Part shown: in pieces, positions 40,094-49,867 of the stretch | Position numbering within the stretch: position 1 is the first letter of the stretch | Layout: the number at the start of each line of letters is the position of its first letter | From: a virus | IMG/VR virus record: IMGVR_UViG_3300042502_000732 | Coordinates: 1 to 64,000 of that record | Strand: one strand, 5' to 3' | DNA length: 64,000 nt | Program-made: the position numbers and the translations under genes | Notes under the pieces: model-generated | Databases searched by the model: none | What the model saw: only the letters and a program-made list of their open reading frames with translations | What the model was told of the DNA's origin: nothing

Positions 40094-40456
40094 GTGAAAT
40101 CATTTGTCTTCCAACCTGGAATGACCTGGAGAAAGCTAGGGTACGGGTTTCACTCGGACTCCTTGGCTTACCGTGAAGTTCTAAACTACAACCCCAAGTG
40201 GTCTGTCGTCGAGCTTCCCCCTCCAGGGACAGTTCTTCAAGAGGGGGCAAACACAGCAGGGTCAGGGGCATCACAGCAGTCCCCAATATTCGGTAGAAGT
40301 TCAGGGCAGACATCCTTGGACTTCTACCCCTTTTCAAGCGAAGCAGAATACTTTTTGTCCTTGTCATCCTACAATCGGTCCGCCCTTCGTGAAGTGAGCA
40401 GGTTGAACGGGTGGTCACTCGATAGCTCCGAAGTTGTTACCGGACAGGTAGGGTAA
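40094..40456 (+). CDS. LysM-like tail protein (gpX-like)
   Basis: A 120-residue protein from GTG 40094. FQPGMTWRKLGYGFHSDSLA followed by REVLNYNPKW and PPPGTVL is the layout of a LysM-type domain as in phage tail protein X, which binds at the tail/baseplate hub. The remainder is Ser/Gly-rich. Confidence 0.65.
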   Translation: MKSFVFQPGMTWRKLGYGFHSDSLAYREVLNYNPKWSVVELPPPGTVLQEGANTAGSGASQQSPIFGRSSGQTSLDFYPFSSEAEYFLSLSSYNRSALREVSRLNGWSLDSSEVVTGQVG

Positions 40457-40464
40457 AACCTCTA
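40451..40464 (+). promoter_or_regulatory. late-region motif, copy 1
   Basis: GGGTAAAACCTCTA, about 90 bases before the sheath gene. Part of a set of six in front of late genes; a late promoter or transcript-processing site is possible. Confidence 0.5.
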
Positions 40465-40554
40465 GGTATACACCCTAAACCTTTGGCCTACGGGCACCAC
40501 CGCCGGACTTATCCTCGCCGGCACAAAGGTAAGGAAAAGGAGGAATCTACCCAA

Positions 40555-43500
40555 ATGGCAACTTTTTCTTTCGGCACCGGTATCGTCCCCGGAGCACCAG
40601 GTACATATATCAACGAGCGTGTTGGAAATGTAGCTTCCGCAGGTATTGCCTCGTTCAACACAACTTACATGTTGGTTGAAACTGAGGAAGACGTCACCGT
40701 CGCACGTTTCCCCTTCAACACACCAGTTCCAGTATCTTCACTAACCGACTACAAAGCCTTGGTAGGGAAAGTTCCCGAAACTCGTATTCCCCTCCTTAGC
40801 TACAACTGTGTGAATGCATTCTTTTTGAATGCGCAAGTTGGCGATCTTCGAGTCGTTCGTGTTGGAACTCCAAATCAGATTGTAGAAATAGAGATTCTTC
40901 CGTCGGGCTCCAAGATTAGTAGCACCGGCATTCCATCTACCCTTAAAGCTGGCGACGTAGTTTATGCTCAGCTTATTTTAAACGGGTTGAAGCTTGTTGC
41001 TGGAGACGGCTCAAATGGATACACATCCGAAGGGGAATGGCTCGGCGTGCCAACAGTAATTCCTGTTGATTACATTTCCGGTGACAAGGTCAATAACCGC
41101 AAAATTTCTGCCGCAATTTCAAGCTCAATCGCCACAGCTATTCAAAGTAACCCAAGTGTAAGCAGTGCCATATTCGTTCGTGACTCGGGCCTCGCAAACG
41201 ATTTGCTCCCTTCCTCAAACTCGGAAAGCGGCTACGTAACAATTGCAGCAGCCACCTACGACGGGAGTGTTTCCGTAGTAACCGAGCAGCTGCCAGTTGG
41301 AGCGCAAAAGGTCTTAATGCAGACCGCGTACAGTATTCAAAATGTCGTTGGCCTTCAAAACAATCTTGAGCGAGTTCCTCAGGATTACGTTCAGTGTATT
41401 AACACTGCCTTTGACGGACAAGCAAACCAAGGGTACCTTGTAACTCCCACCGCGTACGCTCAGTTCGACGCCGAAGGCCGGTCCCTAGTTGGAGCAGCAG
41501 CTGCCGCACACTGTCAGGACAACAACTTTAAGTGGATGGCCGCAGCAGACCCAGGCTCCTTCCTTGTTACCGACGTAAACAAGTACAAAGAGTACACTCC
41601 GCATCAGCCCGCAGAAGACCTTGTAACCGACAACCTATACCTGGTTGATAACGCCATCTATCAGTGGAAGGGTGAAGAAGTAACATACGACCGTCTAAAA
41701 CACCAGACCCTAGTTCCCGGCTACGACCCTAAGGTTGCTGTTCAGTCGTCAGTGGAGGGAGTAGCGGAGGGCGAAACTGTTGGCCTCCTGGACTTAGCCA
41801 AGTTCACAGTCACATCCTCTGCCTCTCTAGCCAACCGGGGAGTCTTCGCCCTGGGGTCAAGCACAGTTTGGCCGGTAGACTACCAGATTCAACGAGTAAC
41901 ATTGAGTGGCCTTGGCGCGGATTTTCTGCCCCTACTTCCACTTGGAGAAACCTCAACTGAGGTGTACTTCGTAGCACCCCCACTTTCCAGTGCCCAATAC
42001 GGAACGTACCCATCAGACGGACAAGTACAATACGTTTATATCGCACAAACTTCTACTCAAGCTGTGTCAATTCTGGCTGAAGTTACAGCCTTGGGGGGTA
42101 CCAGTGCTGCATTAAACGCACCTCTAACTCCCTCCGGAGCATTCAGTGTTGCATCCCCAACTTCAAGTACAGCTCAAGCGACTTATACCACACCCCAGTG
42201 GGATTTACCTGTAACTATTGAGGGTCAGACCTCAAACTTGATTCACAATCTGACTGGTGCTCCTGCTTTTGTGAACACTCTCCACTTACCTGGAAGCTTA
42301 CAGAACACCACCGATGACTACCGCTTATCCTTTGTAAGCCGCTCACTATTCAACCCTTCAACTGTGCTTTCCTCAAGCACTGTCCCAGGATACACCGGTG
42401 CCGTTTCCTTCGGAGTAACATCTCACAAATTAGTTAACGGACAGAAACTTTTCTTTACTAAGCCCATTCTGGCAGGCACTGCAACCCTCTTTAAGGCAAC
42501 AGTTAGAAACAATCTACAAGCTTATTATGTTAAGGTAATTGACCCCGATAAGTTTGTACTTGCAACTTCTAGCTCCAACTACCTTGCAGGTTCTTACGTT
42601 CCCTATCCTGTTGGGATGGTAAGCATTTCCACGAGTCCCACCATCCTATACACTTCGGTCCTAGGCGGCGGGTTAACTACTGTAAACCTCTCAGAGTTGA
42701 GCGTTGTTCCGTTGGTTCGAGGGAGAAAGTACGGACTGGCTTCAGGTACAATCGCAGACCGTGCGTACGATCACAACTTGCTCACGGCGAACGACGATCC
42801 AACTGTATCCCTGTACCTGAACTCAAGTCCTTTAGTTATTGGGTCGGAGCACGTCTACCCGTACGGTGAAACTGCTAACGCGGGGTGGTTACCCTCTTTA
42901 GAACTTGTGGGGCCTGGGGAAACCTCAACGAGTGTTGAGAACTTTCTTTGCACCCCCACTGTGGACCAAAACTTCTCCTCGGAAGCACACATCGTCCCGG
43001 TGATTGATCCGATTTTCGGAGGAAACTTCAGCGCAAGTACCACTGTTGTCCTCGGAACGCTTACTTCTGTAACGCCATACGTCACCGCTTGTGGTCTCCT
43101 CGTTGACAGCACTGGAGTTGCAATTCAAGCAGCTCTCTCAAAATTGAGCGGAGTTTATTTTAACGTTACGGTTGCACCGGCGAACTCCGTTGCTCCTGAC
43201 GGAGTTACACGAGTCGTTGTCGGGGACAGGTTGGCGGTTACATTTGACGGCTCATCCTACAGTTGGGTTGTTGTGCCGGCGAACACCCTTGGCGGTGACT
43301 TGAGCACAGTTTCCACTGTTTGTTACGGTTCACAAGTTGAATTTGCCCTCACTCCTGAACAAACACCAAGCGCAAATCTGTGGAGATTCGAGACCATCAC
43401 GTCTACCGAAATTATCGACGAAGCACTTCGTGGTGTTGGATTTGCAGGCGAACCCCAAGCTGTGTTTGTAGAAGCGGGTGTTGACACTGTAAACAGACTG

Positions 43501-44208
43501 TTCGAGGACAGTCAGCGCTACTTCAATGCCTTTGGCTTCATCGCTTTCTACGGCCCATACGTGGAGAATTCGGCAGGACAATTTGTTCCCCCCTCTCCGT
43601 ATGTGACCGGGATCGCAGCTCGCCGTTACCGCTCCGAAGGGTTCCAGTTCCCCCCGGCAGGTACCAAGTATCAACTCGCAGACGCTGCTGGCGTTCAAAT
43701 TTCTGTAAACTCGGCTCAGCAAAACTTGCTCAACCCTGACGGCTGCAATGTTCTTCGTTCCTTGCCAGGGTACCCTAACACTGCGGTGTTCGTCTGGGGT
43801 GGACGCACTCGAATCAACAAGGCAGTTGCGGATCAGCGTAAGTTTCAATTTGTGAACACTCGTGTGATTCAGAATGTTGTTTACGGTTCTCTTCGCAATG
43901 CTTTCGACAACCAGATCTTCTCGGTTGTTGATGGGTTTGGTATTGTGTTCAACCAAATTGTTTCCATTGGGAACAGCGTTCTGAGCCAGCTTTACCTCTC
44001 CGGTGCACTCTTCGGTGCGAGACCCTCGGACGCATTCCAAGTGATTTGTGACGAGCGCATTAACAGCGGAGACAACCTCGAGAACGGTGTTGTGTTTGTG
44101 AAGGTGTTTGACACCCCCGTACCAACACTGGAAAGAATCGAGGTTGATCTTATTCGCGTCTCTGTTGGCCAAATGAACAGAGAACTTGATTCTCAGGGCC
44201 TAGGTTGA
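40555..44208 (+). CDS. tail sheath protein (very long)
   Basis: A 1217-residue protein after a strong AAAGGAGG site. The N-terminus (GTGIVPGAPGTYINERVG) and the last 250 residues (GFAGEPQAVFVEAGVDTVN onward, ending in VDLIRVSVGQMNREL) fit contractile sheath proteins, where the C-terminal domain makes the interlocking handshake. Usual sheaths have 400-700 residues; the extra 500 or so lie in the middle, in Ser/Thr-rich beta repeats that probably form surface domains. It shows the phage is a myovirus. Confidence 0.85.
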   Translation: MATFSFGTGIVPGAPGTYINERVGNVASAGIASFNTTYMLVETEEDVTVARFPFNTPVPVSSLTDYKALVGKVPETRIPLLSYNCVNAFFLNAQVGDLRVVRVGTPNQIVEIEILPSGSKISSTGIPSTLKAGDVVYAQLILNGLKLVAGDGSNGYTSEGEWLGVPTVIPVDYISGDKVNNRKISAAISSSIATAIQSNPSVSSAIFVRDSGLANDLLPSSNSESGYVTIAAATYDGSVSVVTEQLPVGAQKVLMQTAYSIQNVVGLQNNLERVPQDYVQCINTAFDGQANQGYLVTPTAYAQFDAEGRSLVGAAAAAHCQDNNFKWMAAADPGSFLVTDVNKYKEYTPHQPAEDLVTDNLYLVDNAIYQWKGEEVTYDRLKHQTLVPGYDPKVAVQSSVEGVAEGETVGLLDLAKFTVTSSASLANRGVFALGSSTVWPVDYQIQRVTLSGLGADFLPLLPLGETSTEVYFVAPPLSSAQYGTYPSDGQVQYVYIAQTSTQAVSILAEVTALGGTSAALNAPLTPSGAFSVASPTSSTAQATYTTPQWDLPVTIEGQTSNLIHNLTGAPAFVNTLHLPGSLQNTTDDYRLSFVSRSLFNPSTVLSSSTVPGYTGAVSFGVTSHKLVNGQKLFFTKPILAGTATLFKATVRNNLQAYYVKVIDPDKFVLATSSSNYLAGSYVPYPVGMVSISTSPTILYTSVLGGGLTTVNLSELSVVPLVRGRKYGLASGTIADRAYDHNLLTANDDPTVSLYLNSSPLVIGSEHVYPYGETANAGWLPSLELVGPGETSTSVENFLCTPTVDQNFSSEAHIVPVIDPIFGGNFSASTTVVLGTLTSVTPYVTACGLLVDSTGVAIQAALSKLSGVYFNVTVAPANSVAPDGVTRVVVGDRLAVTFDGSSYSWVVVPANTLGGDLSTVSTVCYGSQVEFALTPEQTPSANLWRFETITSTEIIDEALRGVGFAGEPQAVFVEAGVDTVNRLFEDSQRYFNAFGFIAFYGPYVENSAGQFVPPSPYVTGIAARRYRSEGFQFPPAGTKYQLADAAGVQISVNSAQQNLLNPDGCNVLRSLPGYPNTAVFVWGGRTRINKAVADQRKFQFVNTRVIQNVVYGSLRNAFDNQIFSVVDGFGIVFNQIVSIGNSVLSQLYLSGALFGARPSDAFQVICDERINSGDNLENGVVFVKVFDTPVPTLERIEVDLIRVSVGQMNRELDSQGLG

Positions 44209-44210
44209 AA

Positions 44211-44492
44211 ATGAGTGAGTTAACAAACAAGGAAGTAAATCTACAGATTCCTGACTCACTCTTCCTTTCCCTTACAAGAAAAGCAAAACAGCAGGGTGTC
44301 TCAATTGAGGCACTCTGTGTTTCTTTACTTGAGGGGGAGCAAGTTTTCGTAGAGCCGTCCCTCTACCCCTCGATGGGTAATGGGGACTTGCGAACGGAAA
44401 TTCAAAAGCTTATGCAAAGCTCCCTGCCGAAAGACGAGGTGAACAAGCGAGTGCGGAAGTTGGAAGCACAACTCTTAAGGCTAATACGATGA
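44211..44492 (+). CDS. ribbon-helix-helix-like protein in late operon
   Basis: A 93-residue protein from ATG 44211 (TTG 44205 possible). NKEVNLQIPDSLFLSLTRKA followed by GVSIEALCVSLL has the RHH strand-helix-helix order; the C-terminus is a charged helix. Between sheath and gp25 genes it may be a late regulator or a structural adaptor. Confidence 0.5.
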   Translation: MSELTNKEVNLQIPDSLFLSLTRKAKQQGVSIEALCVSLLEGEQVFVEPSLYPSMGNGDLRTEIQKLMQSSLPKDEVNKRVRKLEAQLLRLIR

Positions 44493-44866
44493 CGGTACCG
44501 CAAACTTTATCACCCTTAGTACGAGGCTTGTCTTACCCGTTGAGGGTGTTGAACGGAAATTTAGCCACAAGTACGGACTATGACTTGAAGACGCAGGAAA
44601 TTCGAAGTGTCGTTGAAACGAGGTTCTTTGAGCGAGTAATGAGGGCGGACTACGGCGTCGGAGACCACACCCTCGACATAATCGACCCCGGACAAATTAA
44701 CTCAGAGTTTCAAAATTCGATACAAACCCATGTGTCCGGGTTGTCGTCCCTCGTCGTGAAAGGGGACTGGATCACCTCGGGAGAGGACGGAATATACAAA
44801 GTGTACATAATTTATCAAGTCAACGGGATACCTCAACCGCCGCTCGAATTCTCCCTCGGAAACTAA
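44489..44866 (+). CDS. baseplate wedge protein, gp25/W-like
   Basis: A 125-residue protein. GLSYPLRVLNGNLATSTDYD, then IRSVVETRFFERVMRADYG is the block typical of T4 gp25 and P2 W, which start sheath polymerisation on the baseplate. It overlaps the RHH-like gene by four bases. Confidence 0.85.
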   Translation: MTVPQTLSPLVRGLSYPLRVLNGNLATSTDYDLKTQEIRSVVETRFFERVMRADYGVGDHTLDIIDPGQINSEFQNSIQTHVSGLSSLVVKGDWITSGEDGIYKVYIIYQVNGIPQPPLEFSLGN

Positions 44867-44868
44867 GC

Positions 44869-44882
44869 GGGTAAAACCTATA
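44869..44882 (+). promoter_or_regulatory. late-region motif, copy 2
   Basis: GGGTAAAACCTATA, 46 bases before the portal gene start. Confidence 0.5.
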
Positions 44883-44927
44883 CAGGAAATAAATGCCGAA
44901 ACCAAACACGTGTGAAAAGAGGTAACT

Positions 44928-46427
44928 TTGGCAAATAGGTTTAAGACAGCTCCGGTACCGAAGGGGGAGATCTCAAGTTATACGAGCGACCCTTATAACT
45001 TATCCAGTATTTACATGTTTGGGAGCTCTTCTCCCTTTACTGGATCCGGAAATAGCATCGTTCGACCAAGTGACGACCTTCTCATCCAGAAGGGAGGGAA
45101 CCGTGCGCTTTCCGTCTATCAGCGGCTTTTCTTTGACGAGCACGTACAAAGTTCGTTCTCAAAGTTAGTTCAAGAGGTTGTATCGAGACCGTGGTACGTT
45201 GAGGAATACAGCTCAAAGCCTGGCGATACTGCAGTAAGGGACTTCGTAGCAGAAATCCTCGAAGAACTACCCTTAGACGAGATATATAAGGGACTTGCTG
45301 AAGCCCTTATCGTGGGGTTTAGTGTTGGCGAAATAATGTGGAAGAAATCAAAACGCGGGGTAATACCCTTTGACATAAGAATTAGAGACCAGCGCCGATT
45401 TGTTTTCCAAGAAGCGGAAGACTCACAAACGGGCTTCACAATGAGGTGCTTAACCTTTAATCGTATGTTTGAGGGGGTTGAGCTCCCTGCTCGAAAATTC
45501 GTCGTAAATCGCTACTGGACTCAGCACAACGGGGACCCATACGGAACTTCGCTAGGGCGAGTTCTGTATCCCTTAGTAAAGTTTCGGAGAAGAGCCCTAG
45601 AGTCCTACGTTCTTTACGGGGACCGGTATGCGACACCCACAGCTGTTGCGACCGCACCCCTAAGCGCGTCCTCTGCCGAAATTGACACGATCTATGACCA
45701 CATCTCAAACTTATCTCAGGAAACTGCGCTAATTTTGCCGGATGGGTACAAGCTTGAGTTTGTCAACCCGAGCGGAACTCCGGATGTGTTTAAGGGACTG
45801 ATTGACTATATCGACAAGGAAATTAGCCTCATACTTTGCGGGGAAAACGAGGCTGGGCAAGCTGAGTCTGGATCCAGAGCTTCTTCACAGGTTGCAAACG
45901 TTGTTCGAGTTGTGAAGGCAGCGGAAATTTCCGAAGCGATCTCTCACACTTTGACTCGCACTCTGGTACGATGGATTGTAGACCTTAACTTCGGTGTAGA
46001 CGTTGCAGCGCCAACCCTCACAAGGGAGTTTCGAATTGAGGAGTCTTCCCTCACTGCCACCGACCTGGGTTCCCTTATCGACAAGGGGTACAAACCGCGT
46101 AGGGAGTGGGTTGAGAGGCATTTTCGTATTGAGCTTGAAGACGAAGCTCCTGAGTTCACGACGAAAGAGGAAGAAGGGAATACCACCTATAGCCCTGACG
46201 AGGACGAGGACCTTTACGGATCTATTTTTGGTGCTGACGGGGAGTACCCCGAAGGAAGTCCGGAGGACGAGCCGGAGGGTGGCGACGAGCCAAAGCCGAA
46301 GGAAGAACCATCCGGTGAGCAAACCACGTACAACCCTGAAGAAGATGGAAACCTTTACGACTCAGTGTTCGGGAATGACTTAGAACCCACTGAAGAGGGC
46401 AAAAAGAAGGGTAAAAAACGTATATGA
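44928..46427 (+). CDS. portal protein (Mu gp29/DUF935-like)
   Basis: A 499-residue protein starting at TTG 44928 after AGAGGTAAC. The conserved centre reads ALIVGFSVGEIMWKKSKRG, RDQRRFVF, ARKFVVNRYW and PYGTSLGRVLYPLVKFRR, the pattern of Mu-like portals that form the 12-fold DNA gate of the head. The last 90 residues are acidic with a two-copy motif (TTYSPDEDEDLYGSIFG and TTYNPEEDGNLYDSVFG), perhaps binding the scaffold. It overlaps the protease gene by four bases. Confidence 0.88.
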   Translation: MANRFKTAPVPKGEISSYTSDPYNLSSIYMFGSSSPFTGSGNSIVRPSDDLLIQKGGNRALSVYQRLFFDEHVQSSFSKLVQEVVSRPWYVEEYSSKPGDTAVRDFVAEILEELPLDEIYKGLAEALIVGFSVGEIMWKKSKRGVIPFDIRIRDQRRFVFQEAEDSQTGFTMRCLTFNRMFEGVELPARKFVVNRYWTQHNGDPYGTSLGRVLYPLVKFRRRALESYVLYGDRYATPTAVATAPLSASSAEIDTIYDHISNLSQETALILPDGYKLEFVNPSGTPDVFKGLIDYIDKEISLILCGENEAGQAESGSRASSQVANVVRVVKAAEISEAISHTLTRTLVRWIVDLNFGVDVAAPTLTREFRIEESSLTATDLGSLIDKGYKPRREWVERHFRIELEDEAPEFTTKEEEGNTTYSPDEDEDLYGSIFGADGEYPEGSPEDEPEGGDEPKPKEEPSGEQTTYNPEEDGNLYDSVFGNDLEPTEEGKKKGKKRI

Positions 46428-49003
46428 GTACAACGAGTAGCAAAGTGTTTTCAAAACGTGTTCATGTTTTTACGGCGGGACCCCAGGTTTCTGCTCAGGG
46501 CGTGGAAAGGAACTTCACACCTCAAGACCTTCAGCAAGTTGTTGATTCCTACGACCCCCAAACACATGAGGCACCCCTTGTTATTGGTCATACTGGGGAC
46601 AACGACAGTGTTCCTTCTTTTGGGTGGGTCAAAAAGTTGGTCAGAAGCGGAGAGAAGCTATACGCAGACGTTGACTTCACTGACACTGCTAAAGATTTAG
46701 TGAAAAAAGGGCATTACCGCAAAGTCTCCATATCCTTCTACTCTCCGAACTCTCCAATTAACCCGCATGAGGGACAGTGGAGCGTTCGGCACTTGGCACT
46801 TTTGGGAGCGTCGCCCCCTGCGGTTAAGGGCCTGGAGCCTTTCTCGTTCTCTGAGGAAGGTAACGGAGTGTTCAACTTCGCTTCAGCTCTATCTCCAGAA
46901 GACATCTTTGACGACGAGCTTGGTCCCACACTTCTTGTTGAGCGAAGCCCGTTAGAAATCCTAAAGGAAAAGCTTGAGGAAATTCGTGGAGACATGAGTT
47001 CTTCTCTTCAAGAGCTACAAGAAAACCAAGACGATCAGACTGAAACAGACGTCGATTCGACACAAACTACAAATTCGGCGGATGAAAGTACCGCCCCCGA
47101 AAACCCTAACCAGCAATTTTCCGAAATGAAAAAGAAAATGGGGCGTGAAGGAGCTGAAGTCTCCGAATCCGCTCAAAGTCTAGCAAACATGGAAGACAAA
47201 TTTCCAGAAGAGAAGTTCGACGAAGGAGTCTCTCGCAAAGTTGCGAAAGGGGCTCACGGCCACCACGTACAAGTTGTGGAAGAGGTTTTTGAAGAGGGCG
47301 ATGAAGAACTCTCGGACGAGCACCGTGAGATTCCCGCTGCTTTCAAGAAAAATATCGCTAAGATGAAAGCTAAGCACAAAGCCCACGATGAGGACGGGGA
47401 AGATGATGAAGACGAACTTTCCGAGGAACACGGAGAAGTTCCTGCTGCTTTCAAGAAAAATATCGCTAAGATGAAGGCCAAGACAGCGAAGGTGGAAGAA
47501 TCCGACGAGGAAGACTCTGAGGGCGACTACGCTGAGGTAGGGTTTAAGAAAACTGCGAACAGGCAGGCATCGTTTGGAAAACGTGCTGAGAAGGATCCAG
47601 GGGATCCAGCTGGTCGTTCTAAAACAGCACGGTCATCCGACGATAGCTACGGGGACCGTCAGTCGGTTGGACAAGGGGGTGAGGAAGACCGCGAAGGTTT
47701 GACTTCAGACGTGGCGCAAGACACGGACCGTTTAAACACTGCTAAGGACGGTGACCAGGAGCAAGACCGAGAAGAGCTGGCGAAGGCACTCGACGGTGAA
47801 GGGGACGAAGATTCCCGTTGGGCTGACCAACCTGAGGGTCGCCGCCGTTCAATGGAAGACGACCAGTACAACGATGGTGAGTACGGACTTCCAGGAAGAA
47901 ACAAGCCGGGAACCTCCGATGGAAACGACCCCCACGGTCGCGATGGCGGGCCAACTTCAGTTTCTGAGGACTCTGAGGAAGAGCCCGACACCGAGGACAT
48001 TGCTGTGCCACTTCAGAGCACCAAGGGCAACAAAGTTTCTCGCGTTCTTCACCAAACCTCCGGACAAAAGAGGGCGTCTGTCAAAGGTAAGGAAATTGCG
48101 GATCACAGCGAAGAGTCCGACGGTGTTACACGAACTGCGAAAAAGGCAGGTGTTTCGGCGGGGAACGACCCCCACGGTCGCGAAGACGGACCCACAAACT
48201 TCCCTGACCGCTCTGAGGAAGAGCCGGACGACCTCGACATTGCTGTCGACCTAGAAAGTGTCGTTGGTAGTCGCAAAGTTCGTGTGCTGCGTCAGCGATC
48301 GGGTGAAAAGCCTTCGATTGACCACGCCGAAGAAGACGATCTTGACATGGAAGAGTGTGGGACTTCCAGGAAAGTTTCTCGCAAGTTTGCAGAACGCGAT
48401 CCAATGACTCGAACCGGAAAGGGCTCGACTTACGGGCAAAAGCGTCCCGTTATGGAAGAGGATGACGATGAGGAGATGTACGATGAGGACGACGATTTCT
48501 CTGAAACTGACGACTTTTGTGGAATGGGGTCAATGGGCCAGGCTAAGCCTATGGGTTATCCCACCCAAATGTTCGAAGAGTTCCAACGTGAGCTGGAAAA
48601 TCTTAAGAACGAAAATTCTCGCCTGAGGAAAGAGTACCAGGAGCACCAAACCAACTCCCGTAAGCAACGCATCGCCGACTTTGTCGACAGCCTCTACACC
48701 GAAGGAAAGATGACTGACGGAGTAATTCCTCAGAGAGACCTTCAAAACTACTGCGAAGGTCTTGAGTTCGGTACACTTGACTTCGCAGAAGGCGAAACAC
48801 CAACAACCAAGTTGTTTGCGCTTCTTGAGCGTTTGCCCAACATGGTTCACTTCGGGGAAGTTGTCGCCGAGGGGCGTTTCAGCGACCCTGAAGATGACGA
48901 AGATCTAGACCCCCATTCTCGTGCAATGAAGATGGTTCAGGCCGGAGAGTGCGATTACGTTGAGGCAATCAAGCGTTCCATTCCTTGGGGAGGTCGGGGC
49001 TGA
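46424..49003 (+). CDS. prohead protease-scaffold fusion (Mu I-like) with long acidic repeats
   Basis: An 859-residue protein. Residues 1-155 match Mu-type head maturation proteases (VERNFTPQDLQQVVDSYDPQ, APLVIGHTGD, VSISFYSPNS, VRHLALLGASPPAVKGL). Residues 200-690 are acidic and contain two sets of repeats: EIPAAFKKNIAKMKAK / EVPAAFKKNIAKMKAK and GNDPHGRDGGPT / GNDPHGREDGPT followed by SEEEPD. The last 120 residues include a coiled coil (ELENLKNENSRLRKEYQEH), as in scaffold domains. It should guide capsid assembly and then cut itself away. The acidic middle is far longer than usual. Confidence 0.8.
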   Translation: MSTTSSKVFSKRVHVFTAGPQVSAQGVERNFTPQDLQQVVDSYDPQTHEAPLVIGHTGDNDSVPSFGWVKKLVRSGEKLYADVDFTDTAKDLVKKGHYRKVSISFYSPNSPINPHEGQWSVRHLALLGASPPAVKGLEPFSFSEEGNGVFNFASALSPEDIFDDELGPTLLVERSPLEILKEKLEEIRGDMSSSLQELQENQDDQTETDVDSTQTTNSADESTAPENPNQQFSEMKKKMGREGAEVSESAQSLANMEDKFPEEKFDEGVSRKVAKGAHGHHVQVVEEVFEEGDEELSDEHREIPAAFKKNIAKMKAKHKAHDEDGEDDEDELSEEHGEVPAAFKKNIAKMKAKTAKVEESDEEDSEGDYAEVGFKKTANRQASFGKRAEKDPGDPAGRSKTARSSDDSYGDRQSVGQGGEEDREGLTSDVAQDTDRLNTAKDGDQEQDREELAKALDGEGDEDSRWADQPEGRRRSMEDDQYNDGEYGLPGRNKPGTSDGNDPHGRDGGPTSVSEDSEEEPDTEDIAVPLQSTKGNKVSRVLHQTSGQKRASVKGKEIADHSEESDGVTRTAKKAGVSAGNDPHGREDGPTNFPDRSEEEPDDLDIAVDLESVVGSRKVRVLRQRSGEKPSIDHAEEDDLDMEECGTSRKVSRKFAERDPMTRTGKGSTYGQKRPVMEEDDDEEMYDEDDDFSETDDFCGMGSMGQAKPMGYPTQMFEEFQRELENLKNENSRLRKEYQEHQTNSRKQRIADFVDSLYTEGKMTDGVIPQRDLQNYCEGLEFGTLDFAEGETPTTKLFALLERLPNMVHFGEVVAEGRFSDPEDDEDLDPHSRAMKMVQAGECDYVEAIKRSIPWGGRG

Positions 49004-49035
49004 TAGCTCCGATACTGCTGCCCGGAGATTAAGCT

Positions 49036-49743
49036 ATGGACCTTCTAACTTTGGTCGGGCAGGTAACAAAAAAGCGAGCGGACTACTTCTCTCAAGCCGA
49101 GGTCTTAGCTCGCAAAGCGAAAACACAAGAGAAGCTGGAAAGTCTCATGACGGACCAGTCGAAAGTTCTTGTGAAGGCTTTGCGAGACAAGGATATTCGC
49201 TGGGAGGAGTACTCTCGAACTTTGATTGATAAGACACTGTCTGCAGCCCTCGCTGCCGTTCACCTAGGGGCAGGAAAAGCCTCGCCACAAGCAAAAGTCG
49301 AACGGGCATGGGGCACTGTAACCGGGCAAATTCTCCCACCTTTGTTAGAATTCTTGAGCCAAACCGAACTAGCACTAAACGACGGATCCCTAATGCTCGG
49401 CGACGACCGCATAAATTTCTCGGAAATTGATCTTGAAGATATGTACGAAGGGGGCGAAGAGGTACTTCCACCGAAGCCGAAAATGTCTTGGCTGAGCCTT
49501 GTTACCAGAGTCGTTCGCTACCTTGCAAACCCTTCCTACTCATTTTTCAACCTTGGTGACTCCTACGTGAAACAAGAGCAGGGTTACCGGGAGATGCGAC
49601 GAGTGCCAGTGTTGGACAGGAGAACTTGTCCTGACTGCATAAAGTTTGGGGAGAAGGGGTGGCAGCCCTTTGGAACCCTGCCGATGCCGGGGCAAGAGTG
49701 CCGGTGCTACGATCGCTGCCGCTGCCGAATCGACTACCGTTGA
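49036..49743 (+). CDS. minor head protein (Mu gpF / SPP1 gp7-like)
   Basis: A 235-residue protein, mostly helical, ending in VLDRRTCPDCIKFG and MPGQECRCYDRCRCRI. This Cys-rich C-terminal block is the hallmark of the Mu F / SPP1 gp7 minor head proteins that attach to the portal. It follows the protease by 32 bases. Confidence 0.8.
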   Translation: MDLLTLVGQVTKKRADYFSQAEVLARKAKTQEKLESLMTDQSKVLVKALRDKDIRWEEYSRTLIDKTLSAALAAVHLGAGKASPQAKVERAWGTVTGQILPPLLEFLSQTELALNDGSLMLGDDRINFSEIDLEDMYEGGEEVLPPKPKMSWLSLVTRVVRYLANPSYSFFNLGDSYVKQEQGYREMRRVPVLDRRTCPDCIKFGEKGWQPFGTLPMPGQECRCYDRCRCRIDYR

Positions 49744-49784
49744 CTTTTAAACGAACCCACCATGGTTCAAACTAAGGTGAAGCA

Positions 49785-49798
49785 GGGTAAAACCTGAT
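49785..49798 (+). promoter_or_regulatory. late-region motif, copy 3
   Basis: GGGTAAAACCTGAT, about 70 bases before the decoration-type gene. Confidence 0.5.
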
Positions 49799-49867
49799 TA
49801 ACTAAGCTAGGTGAAAAACAAGTCCTAGAGGAAACAACAAAACCAATAACCCTTTGAAAATATCAAA

